A program made the translations under genes and the position numbers. Positions 34,718-41,067 of a stretch of DNA of 64,000 bases are shown one piece after another (the stretch's first letter is position 1; every line of letters begins with the position of its first letter). The stretch is from positions 1-64,000 of the forward strand of contig CAMYLJ010000019.1 in NCBI GenBank assembly GCA_947259215.1, read 5' to 3'. The notes under the pieces were generated by a model. The model worked only from the letters and a program-made list of their open reading frames with translations, was not told the origin of the DNA and did not search any database. The DNA is from an uncultured delta proteobacterium. Its GTDB lineage: Bacteria > Myxococcota_A > UBA9160 > JAFDET01.

Positions 34718-35036
34718 CGACGAGGTGCGCGTGGTGTTCGTGACGGCCCCCGACGGCGCCACCGGCGGGCGCATCGCCCGCAGCCTGGTGTCGGAGCGGC
34801 TGGCCGCATGCGTCAACCTGGTGCCGGGCGTGCGCTCGATCTATCGCTGGGAGGGAGCCGTGGAGGAGGACGACGAAGTGCTGCTCGTGATCAAGACGTG
34901 CGGGGACCGCGTCGAGCCGCTGCGCGAGCGCGTGCTGGCGCTCCACCCCTACGACGTGCCCGAGGTGCTCGCACTGCCGTCGGCCGGCGGCAGCGAGCCC
35001 TACCTGGAGTGGGTGCGCAAGGAGTCCCGCCCGTGA
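34704..35036 (+). CDS. cutA: CutA divalent-ion tolerance protein
   Basis: A 110-residue protein. VRVVFVTAPDGATGGRIARSLVSERLAACVNLVPGVRSIYRWEGAVEEDDEVLLVIKTCGDRVEPLRERVLALHPYDVPEVLALP is a full CutA1 fold with the conserved ACVN, WEG and HPYDVPE motifs. It forms very stable trimers. It was named for copper tolerance, but its real role is debated. It overlaps the end of the dGTPase gene. Its last codons (WVRKESRP, then GTGA) belong to a 47-bp unit that is duplicated immediately downstream. Confidence 0.92.
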   Translation: MSGASDEVRVVFVTAPDGATGGRIARSLVSERLAACVNLVPGVRSIYRWEGAVEEDDEVLLVIKTCGDRVEPLRERVLALHPYDVPEVLALPSAGGSEPYLEWVRKESRP

Positions 35037-35083
35037 CGGCAGAGCCTCGCCGGAAGTGGGCGCGCAAGGAGTCCCGCCCGTGA
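34990..35083 (+). repeat. 47-bp tandem duplication spanning a stop/start junction
   Basis: Unit 1 is 34990-35036 (end of cutA) and unit 2 is 35037-35083. The last 29 bases of each unit differ at a single position and both end AAGGAGTCCCGCCCGTGA. The first 18 bases are more diverged, apart from a shared GAGCC. Each copy carries a Shine-Dalgarno (AAGGAG), a GTG and an overlapping TGA. The duplication therefore copied the whole reinitiation cassette. Confidence 0.85.
35033..35083 (+). CDS. 16-codon coupled minigene between cutA and the next gene
   Basis: GTG at 35033 overlaps the cutA stop (GTGA). The frame reads VTAEPRRKWARKESRP and its TGA overlaps the GTG of the following gene (35080). The peptide end AEP...WARKESRP lines up with the CutA end SEPYLEWVRKESRP. 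The minigene is therefore a by-product of the 47-bp duplication. AAGGAG lies 8 bases before each GTG. Whether it is translated is unknown. Confidence 0.5.
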   Translation: MTAEPRRKWARKESRP

Positions 35084-36258
35084 GTCTCGCCGACGCCCTG
35101 GAGCGGGCGGCGGGGGCGCTGCCCGCCGCCGCCGACGCCCTGCGCGATGCCAACGGCGATCCCGATCGGGTCCTCGACGCGCTCGGAAGCGAGGGCGCCG
35201 GGCCGGTGCTCGTCTGGTTGCTGGCCAACGAGGTCGCCGACGCCGGCGAGCTGCTGGAGTCCTGGGTCGAGCGCGACGAGGGTCCGGCGCTGCTGGCGGC
35301 GCTGGACGAAGCCGAGCTGTCGAAGCCGGCGCGCAAGCTGCTGCGCAAGGCGCGCCACCGCCTGCGCTCGCGGGGCGTGGCGGTCGAGGAGCCGACGCCG
35401 GAGCCGCGCGTGGCACGGCTCGCCGGCGGCGAGGGCGAGGGCCTCGACGCGGCCTTCGTCTCGCCCATCGACCCGACCGGCATGCGGATCGTGACCTGGA
35501 TCGAGGCCCATCCCGGCGGCGGCGCCCGGCTGCTCCAGATCGTGGTCGACGCCCGCCGCGGCGTGGTCGAGTGCGAGGTCTACAGCGCCACCAAGGGGCG
35601 GGCGCGCCGCTTCGCCCGCGATCTCGCGAACCGCGACAAGCTGCCCGCGACGCCGGTGGAGCAGAGCGCGGCCCGGGCCCTGCTGGCGCGCGCCGTAGCG
35701 CGCCAGCCCGCCGACCGGCCCCTGCCGCGGGCGTTCGCCGAGCTGCGCTCGCACCTGACCGAGCCCGCCGACGGCGCCACGCCGGGCGAGCTCGCGCAAG
35801 CGGCCCTGGAGGCGCAGGCCGGACCGGCCGGCGTGCGGCGCGTCGTGGAGCTCCTGCGCGAGCGGGTGATCCTGCCCTGGCTGCTGCCCCAGGAAGGCCT
35901 GCGCGCGGCGGCCGAGAAGCTCCAGGAGCTGGAGAAGGGCAAGATCATCGTCTCGGGCCCGCGCAAGCGCGAGCAGGCGGAGGAGATCCTGAAGGAGACG
36001 GCGGCCTCGCTGGTGGACGCCGAGGAGGCGGCCCGGGTGGCGGAGTGGCTGCGCGAGACGGCCTACCTGCTCTGGAAGGCCGAGCGCGAGGCGGATGCGG
36101 GCGCCTGCCTGGGCGCGGCCCGCGACGTGCTGGACGGATCCCCCCAGGAGAGCGAGCTTCCGCTGGCGCTGTTGGAGCTGGCGCTCGCGCCCCTGCTGGA
36201 GCGCCTGCGAGAGGAGGAGCGCGAGGAGGACGAATCCTCGCTCCTGGTGAAGCCTTAA
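35080..36258 (+). CDS. Helical protein of unknown function
   Basis: A 392-residue soluble protein starting at GTG (VSLADALERAAGALPAAADAL). The first 120 residues are Ala/Leu/Glu-rich helices. The middle, DAAFVSPIDPTGMRIVTWIEAHPGGGARLLQIVVDARRGVVECEVYSATKGRARRFARDLANRD, is predicted alpha/beta. The rest is helical and charged (EKLQELEKGKIIVSGPRKREQAEEILKET; LERLREEEREEDESS). No family is recognised. It is coupled to the minigene upstream. The GTG at 35056 would be an alternative start, but it lies inside the duplicated segment. Confidence 0.6.
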   Translation: MSLADALERAAGALPAAADALRDANGDPDRVLDALGSEGAGPVLVWLLANEVADAGELLESWVERDEGPALLAALDEAELSKPARKLLRKARHRLRSRGVAVEEPTPEPRVARLAGGEGEGLDAAFVSPIDPTGMRIVTWIEAHPGGGARLLQIVVDARRGVVECEVYSATKGRARRFARDLANRDKLPATPVEQSAARALLARAVARQPADRPLPRAFAELRSHLTEPADGATPGELAQAALEAQAGPAGVRRVVELLRERVILPWLLPQEGLRAAAEKLQELEKGKIIVSGPRKREQAEEILKETAASLVDAEEAARVAEWLRETAYLLWKAEREADAGACLGAARDVLDGSPQESELPLALLELALAPLLERLREEEREEDESSLLVKP

Positions 36259-36330
36259 CGGACCGCGGAGATCCCGGCGGCCCGCCCCCGTGGCGGAACG
36301 ACGCCGGCGCCCGCGCAGTCGAGGAAGACG

Positions 36331-39048
36331 ATGAGACGCAGATTCGGACGCCGACGAGGAGGAGAGGGCGAGGACGCCATCGACGCGGGGGCCGCGCTGG
36401 AGCGGCTGCGCAGCGGGGGCTTCGTGGAAGCCGCCTCGCTCGAGCCGATCGAGGTGATGGGAGTGCCCGCCAGCCTGGCCGCGCTCGGTGCCGGCGAAGG
36501 CACGGATGGAAAGCCCCTGCTGGTGGCCTTCTCGCCGCGGGCCGGAGACGCCCTGCTCGGCGCCCTGGCCGGCGCCGCGACCCGCGTTGCCGAGGGTGCC
36601 TTCGAGGGCGGGACCGCCCTGGCGGTGGCGCCGGTCTGGACCCCGGCGGCCCGTCGCCGCCTCGGCCTGGCGGCGCCGCGCTTCCGGTTCGCGGCGCGCG
36701 AGGCCGCCGCGCTCGCCGACGGCGTCGCGGCTCCCGAGTCGGAAGCGGCCGCTGCGCCCGCGCTCGTCACACCCGCCCAGGTGGCGGCGCGGATCGCCGA
36801 TCCCGCCCAGGCGGAGCTCTTCGCCCGGGCGACGGCCGGCCTGGCCGGCCTGGCGGCGAAGCACGGCGGCTCGCTGCGCGGGGTCGCGGACAGCGTCGAG
36901 CTGGTGCTCCAGGCCCGGCGGGTGGCGAGCGTGCAGGCCGGCGACGGGATTGCGCTCGAGACCTGGCTTCCCCGCCGCGCGAGCGACCGGCTCGACGCCG
37001 CGGGTCTGGCCGACGCCCTGGACCGCCTGGAGGGTCAGCTGCGCAAGCGGCTGAACGACCGCCACGTGCGCGAGGGCGAGGAGGGGCTCCGGGCGCGGCT
37101 CGTGGGCGACCTGGCCAGCTCGGCCGGCCTGCGCTCCGTGGCTCGCTGGCCCCTCCCCGGGAGCGATCCCGAGGGCCTGGACTTCGTGGCCCTCGACGCC
37201 GAGGGCCGCCCCGTGGCCGGCGCGATCCGGCGCTCCCTCGACCTGGCGGGGCTCGGTCCCATCCTGGACGCGGTGCTGGCCGTCCCGGCGGCCCTGCCGG
37301 TCGCGCTGGCCGGCGCCGCGCCCCCGGTTCGGATCGAGATGCCGCGCCTGCTCGTGGCCTCGGATGGCTTCAGTGACGCGGTGATGCACGTGCTTTCCGA
37401 GATCACGCTCGAAGTCTCGCGCGTGTCGCTGGCGGACGCTTCGCTCACGCCCCAGACCGTGAACGAGGGTCGCGAGTCCGCCCCGGCCGCGCGCCGGGAG
37501 GGCGGTCGGGGCCGCTCGCGGCGCCGCGGCGGACGCCGTCGCGACGGGGAGAAGCCCGCGCCGGCCGCGTCCGCCGAGGAGTCGCAGGCCTCGGAGCCCG
37601 CGCCGCCGCGCTTCGCCGAGCTCAGCGCCTTCGATCTCGATGGCGACGACGACGAGGAGCGCCCGCGGCGCTCGCGCCGCCGCGGGGGCCGCCGCCGCCG
37701 CGAGGGAGGTCGCGGCGGCGGTGGGGGTAGTGCGGCCAAGGACGAGGGCGACGACGCCGAAGCCGAGCCCGAACGGCCGCGCGCCAGGGGCCGCCGCGCC
37801 GAGGGGCGCCGCGCCGAGGCGCGACCGGAGCCGGAGCCCGCCGCCGCCGAGGCGGACGCGGTTTCCGAGCCGGATGTGGACGACGCCGAGCTCGACGGAG
37901 ACCTCGTGCCCCTGGCCGAAGACGTCCCGGAGCCGGAGGTCGTGCAGGCCGAGCCCGCCTACGACGACGAGGAAGAGGTCGCCGCGGAGGTCTCCGAGGA
38001 GGAGAAGCGTCGCCAGGCGCGCGAGTCGCGCCGCCGGACCGCGCAGGCCGAGCCCGAGGCGCCGCCTGCGCCGCCGGAGCGTCCGCGCCGGGCGGTGATC
38101 GTGGCGCACGCCGATCGCGGGTCGGTCGCCGCGGCGATCCTGCTGGCGCGCGAGACGCGCCAGCTCGAGGGCCTGTGGATCTACGAGCAGGCGGACCTGA
38201 TGACCTTCTTCCGCAGCGTGGCGACGGACCTGCGCGACGACGTGCCGATCTTCCTGGTGGGCTTCACGGCGTGGCCGGCGGTGGACACTCTCCAGGCCGC
38301 GTCGCTCTACCGCGGGCGGATCCGCTGGTTCGACCATCACGCCTGGCCGCCCGAAGACCTGGAGGCGATGGCGCGCACCATCGGCGAGGACGCCCTGCAC
38401 GTCGTGCCCCACCTGGACAGCCCGCTTCCGCTGGTGCTCGGCGCCTGTACGCGCCGCAGCCGCTTCTCGGACAAGCTGGTGGACCTGGCCACCGCGCGCT
38501 TCACGGAGCACGACTTCACGCGCTGGGGCCGGCTCTGGTGGTCCCGCATCGGGGAGCTGCTGACGAGCGAAGGGGACCGCCGCTCGGTGGTCGAGCCGCT
38601 CCTGGCCGGGCGGCCGAGCGACCTGGCCAAGGCGGCGTCCCGGGCGTCCGCGCCCGACCCGCCGCCGGAGCTGGCCTGGGCCACGGAGCGCGACTTCCCG
38701 CTGGCCCACTTCGGGGGCTACACGCTCGTGCTGGTGGGTGTGGACCCGGAGATCGACCCCTACCTGGCGGCGCGGATCGTGCGCGAGCGCTACGGCGCGC
38801 AGCTCTCGCTGGCCTGGCGCGGGGACGACGAAGTGGTGGTGCTGGCCGGCGAGGACGCGAAGTCGAAGCGCGACCTCGACCTCCAGGCCATGGCCGAGCA
38901 CCTCGCCAACAAGCACGACTGGATCGATCCGCTTCCGGGTGCGGACCACGTGGCGCGGTTTCGCGTGCGCGAGCGCGCCACGATTCCCGACCACACGGAC
39001 GCCGTGGTGGCGGAGATCGCCATGGGGCGTTCGATCCTCGAGGGCTGA
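36331..39048 (+). CDS. Large DHH-phosphoesterase-like protein with disordered Arg/Glu-rich centre
   Basis: A 905-residue protein in three parts. Residues 1-380 are alpha/beta and Ala-rich with no recognised domain, including a segment that reads like a small nucleic-acid-associated helical module (QLRKRLNDRHVREGEEGLRARLVGDL). Residues about 385-590 are disordered, alternating basic blocks (RGRSRRRGGRRRDG; RRRGGRRRREGGRGG) and acidic blocks, reminiscent of the RNase E/G scaffold region. Residues 590-905 look like a diverged DHH phosphoesterase: AVIVAHADRGSVAAAILLA (593 onward) in place of HxDxDG, and WFDHH at 666-670. A late segment, HLANKHDWIDPLPGADHVARFRVRER, may be the substrate domain. GAGGAA precedes the ATG. 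RNA-binding or RNA degradation is inference. Confidence 0.65.
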   Translation: MRRRFGRRRGGEGEDAIDAGAALERLRSGGFVEAASLEPIEVMGVPASLAALGAGEGTDGKPLLVAFSPRAGDALLGALAGAATRVAEGAFEGGTALAVAPVWTPAARRRLGLAAPRFRFAAREAAALADGVAAPESEAAAAPALVTPAQVAARIADPAQAELFARATAGLAGLAAKHGGSLRGVADSVELVLQARRVASVQAGDGIALETWLPRRASDRLDAAGLADALDRLEGQLRKRLNDRHVREGEEGLRARLVGDLASSAGLRSVARWPLPGSDPEGLDFVALDAEGRPVAGAIRRSLDLAGLGPILDAVLAVPAALPVALAGAAPPVRIEMPRLLVASDGFSDAVMHVLSEITLEVSRVSLADASLTPQTVNEGRESAPAARREGGRGRSRRRGGRRRDGEKPAPAASAEESQASEPAPPRFAELSAFDLDGDDDEERPRRSRRRGGRRRREGGRGGGGGSAAKDEGDDAEAEPERPRARGRRAEGRRAEARPEPEPAAAEADAVSEPDVDDAELDGDLVPLAEDVPEPEVVQAEPAYDDEEEVAAEVSEEEKRRQARESRRRTAQAEPEAPPAPPERPRRAVIVAHADRGSVAAAILLARETRQLEGLWIYEQADLMTFFRSVATDLRDDVPIFLVGFTAWPAVDTLQAASLYRGRIRWFDHHAWPPEDLEAMARTIGEDALHVVPHLDSPLPLVLGACTRRSRFSDKLVDLATARFTEHDFTRWGRLWWSRIGELLTSEGDRRSVVEPLLAGRPSDLAKAASRASAPDPPPELAWATERDFPLAHFGGYTLVLVGVDPEIDPYLAARIVRERYGAQLSLAWRGDDEVVVLAGEDAKSKRDLDLQAMAEHLANKHDWIDPLPGADHVARFRVRERATIPDHTDAVVAEIAMGRSILEG

Positions 39049-39072
39049 GCCCTGGCCGCCGCCGCCCAGCTG

Positions 39073-39831
39073 GTGGAGGTCTTCTCCTCGGTGCAGGGCG
39101 AGGGGCCGTACGTCGGGACGTCCACGCTCTTCGTGCGCCTCGGGGGCTGCGACCTGCGCTGCGCCTGGTGCGACTCTCCGCACACCTGGCGCCCGGCACC
39201 CCACGCACGCTTCGAAACCGGCCGCGGGAGCGGCACCTTTCGCGAGCGGCCGAATCCCGTAGCGCTGGAGGACGTGCTCGCCGCGGCCGAGGCGCTCGAC
39301 GTGGCGGCCCACCGCTTCGTCAGCCTGACGGGCGGCGAGCCCCTGCTCCAGCCGACCGCCGTGGCTGCGCTGGCGCAAGGGCTGCGCGCGCGCGGGCCGC
39401 GCATCCTGCTCGAGACCCACGGGCTCGCGGTGGATGCGCTGGCCGAGGTGGTCGCCCACGTGGACGTCGTGTCCATGGACTGGAAGCTCGCCAGCGACGT
39501 GCGGCGCGCGAGCGACCCGGCGGGCTCTCGCGCCGCGCCGTTCCACGCCGCCCACGCCCGCTTCCTGGCCGTGGCCCGGCGCGCCCCCGAGGTGGTGGTG
39601 AAGCTGGTCGTGACCCCGGCCAGCGAGGACGCCGAGCTCGAGGAGGCCTGGCGGCGGGTGGCCGAGGTCGATCCGGGCATCCCGGTCGTGCTCCAGCCCG
39701 TCACACCCTGTGGCGACGTGAAGGCGTCCGTCGGCGTCGAACGCCTGCTGGCGCTGGCGGCTCGCGCGGAGTCCGGGCTCCGCGACGTGCGCATCATTCC
39801 CCAGACCCACGTCCAGATCGGCGCCCTCTAG
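39073..39831 (+). CDS. queE: 7-carboxy-7-deazaguanine synthase (radical SAM)
   Basis: A 252-residue radical SAM enzyme that makes the 7-deazaguanine core of queuosine from CPH4. VFSSVQGEGPYVGTSTLFVRLGGCDLRCAWCDSPHTWRP contains the CX3CX2C iron-sulfur motif and the family QGEG motif. FVSLTGGEPLLQ is the SAM-contacting GGE motif. The C-terminal VVLQPVTPCGDVKASV..VRIIPQTHVQIGAL is typical. A GTG at 39073 was used; an in-frame CTG at 39052 (LAAAAQLVEVFSS) would give a more usual N-terminal length. QueC, QueD and QueF are not in this window. Confidence 0.88.
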   Translation: MEVFSSVQGEGPYVGTSTLFVRLGGCDLRCAWCDSPHTWRPAPHARFETGRGSGTFRERPNPVALEDVLAAAEALDVAAHRFVSLTGGEPLLQPTAVAALAQGLRARGPRILLETHGLAVDALAEVVAHVDVVSMDWKLASDVRRASDPAGSRAAPFHAAHARFLAVARRAPEVVVKLVVTPASEDAELEEAWRRVAEVDPGIPVVLQPVTPCGDVKASVGVERLLALAARAESGLRDVRIIPQTHVQIGAL

Positions 39832-39876
39832 CGGCCGAAACGGGCCGGCTCAAGCGGCCCTCCGGTTCCTCCGATT

Positions 39877-39896
39877 CTCCGGGTTTCCCCCCGGAG
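39877..39896 (+). promoter_or_regulatory. Hairpin that covers the PilZ gene's Shine-Dalgarno
   Basis: CTCCGGG (39877-39883), loop TTTCCC, CCCGGAG (39890-39896): a perfect 7-bp stem. The GGAGG at 39893-39897, 6 bases before the TTG start, lies in the 3' arm. A longer alternative pairing (39855-39865 with 39891-39900) also exists. Either would hide the ribosome site. It could also act as the queE terminator. Confidence 0.45.
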
Positions 39897-39903
39897 GCCG
39901 GTC

Positions 39904-40443
39904 TTGGATCGCCGAAGGGCCGAGCGCATCAAGAAGCGCGTGACCTGCGAGGTGCGGGTGGGCCGCGACTCGCACCGCGGGATCGTGCTGGACGTGTCGG
40001 GAACCGGGCTCTTCGTCCAGGCCGCCGTGCGGATCCCGCCCGGAGCGATCGTGGACGTGATCGTCCACCCGGCCGACGGTCCCGAGTTCCTGGTGCGCGC
40101 GCGGGTCGCGCGCCAGAAGCAGACCGATCCCCGGCTCGTGTCGGTGGTCGCCGCCGGCGTGGGGCTCCAGATCCTCGAGGCGCCCGAGGCGTACTACCGC
40201 GACCTGGTCGGCTACTCGCAGGAACGGTCCCCGGCCCCGACGCGGAAGCGTGCCTCCGTGAGCACCGCGACCCCCGCCGCGGGAGCGGGAGCCCCGGAGC
40301 TGAAGCCCTTCCGCGTGCAGGTGCGGAAGGGCAGCCGCCAGAAGACCGTCAAGCTCGAGGCTGCCGACGAGGCGGCGGCGCGCAAGGCCGCGGCCGCCAA
40401 GCAGGGCGAGGGCTGGGAGATCCTGGAGGTCAGCGACGGCTGA
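39904..40443 (+). CDS. PilZ-domain c-di-GMP receptor
   Basis: A 179-residue protein from a TTG start. RAERIKKRVTCEVRVG carries the RxxxR motif and GIVLDVSGTGLFVQAA the (D/N)xSxxG motif; together they bind c-di-GMP. A Ser/Ala/Pro linker follows. Then comes a separate 50-residue C-terminal module (ELKPFRVQVRKGSRQKTVKLEAADEAAARKAAAAKQGEGWEILEV), a small beta-alpha-beta-like unit not normally part of PilZ. Two other c-di-GMP enzymes (46249-48384 and 58349-59842) are encoded nearby. The output is unknown. Confidence 0.83.
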   Translation: MDRRRAERIKKRVTCEVRVGRDSHRGIVLDVSGTGLFVQAAVRIPPGAIVDVIVHPADGPEFLVRARVARQKQTDPRLVSVVAAGVGLQILEAPEAYYRDLVGYSQERSPAPTRKRASVSTATPAAGAGAPELKPFRVQVRKGSRQKTVKLEAADEAAARKAAAAKQGEGWEILEVSDG

Positions 40444-40445
40444 GG

Positions 40446-40985
40446 TCAGCGGCTGGCGGCGGCGATGGCCTCCGCGGCGGCGGAAAGGTTGTCGGCGCGG
40501 GGTACGGCCGGATCGACGCTGGCGGCCTCGTCGCGCCCACGCCCGCTCAGCACCAGGACGGCGCCCGCGAGACCAGCGCGCGCCGCCAACGCCACGTCGC
40601 CCGCGTGATCGCCGATCATCCAGCTGCGGGCCAGGTCCGCCCCCAGCTCGTCGCGCGCCCGCTCCAGCAGGGCCGGGGACGGCTTGCGGCAGCCACAGCC
40701 GTCGTCCGGGTGGTGCGGGCAGTGGTAGCTGGCGTCGATGACGACTCCTCGTGCGGCCAGGTCGTCCACCAGGTGCTTCTGGAAGCGCTCGAAGTCCTGG
40801 GGGCCGAAGCGGCCCCGCGCGATCCCGCTCTGGTTCGTCACGATCGCCAGCCGGAAGCCCAGGGCCGTCAGTCGCCGGAGGCCCTCGGCGACTCCGGGCA
40901 GGAGCCGGTAGTCCTCCACGCGAAAGGTGTAGCCGCGGTCCTCGGTGAGCGTGCCGTCGCGGTCGAGGAAGACGTAGGCGCTCAT
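40446..40985 (-). CDS. gmhB: D-glycero-D-manno-heptose 1,7-bisphosphate 7-phosphatase
   Basis: A 179-residue HAD phosphatase in LPS heptose synthesis. MSAYVFLDRDGTLTEDRGYTF has the nucleophile motif DRDGT. LAIVTNQSGIARGRF is motif II. SYHCPHHPDDGCGCRKPSPALLERA has the Cys/His zinc-binding loop typical of GmhB. SWMIGDHAGDVALAARAGL is motif IV. The start ATG is the third copy of a 41-bp repeat and overlaps the stop of a minigene (ATGA). This links it through two more ATGA junctions to the transglutaminase gene upstream. Confidence 0.9.
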   Translation of the reverse strand: MSAYVFLDRDGTLTEDRGYTFRVEDYRLLPGVAEGLRRLTALGFRLAIVTNQSGIARGRFGPQDFERFQKHLVDDLAARGVVIDASYHCPHHPDDGCGCRKPSPALLERARDELGADLARSWMIGDHAGDVALAARAGLAGAVLVLSGRGRDEAASVDPAVPRADNLSAAAEAIAAASR

Positions 40986-41026
40986 GCGCCGAGGATATCC
41001 CGGTTGAGGAAGACGCAGGCGTTCAT
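40982..41026 (-). CDS. 14-residue coupled minigene 2 (MNACVFLNRDILGA)
   Basis: ATG at 41026; its TGA overlaps the gmhB ATG (40985). The sequence copies the GmhB N-terminus with Tyr to Cys and Asp to Asn changes, then ends early because of the frame. It probably passes ribosomes to gmhB. No independent peptide function is suggested. Confidence 0.45.
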   Translation of the reverse strand: MNACVFLNRDILGA

Positions 41027-41067
41027 GCGCCGAGGATATCCCGGTCGAGGAAGACGTAGGCGTTCAT
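41023..41067 (-). CDS. 14-residue coupled minigene 1 (MNAYVFLDRDILGA)
   Basis: ATG at 41067 overlaps the stop of the transglutaminase gene (ATGA), and its TGA overlaps the start of minigene 2. It is an almost perfect copy of the GmhB start. With minigene 2 it keeps an unbroken chain of stop/start overlaps from the transglutaminase gene to gmhB. Confidence 0.45.
   Translation of the reverse strand: MNAYVFLDRDILGA

Noticed and set aside
34891..39810. 1639-codon minus-strand open frame
   Set aside because: It lies opposite cutA, the 35080 gene, the DHH-like gene and queE. Low-complexity composition and no domain; an antisense shadow of GC-rich codons.
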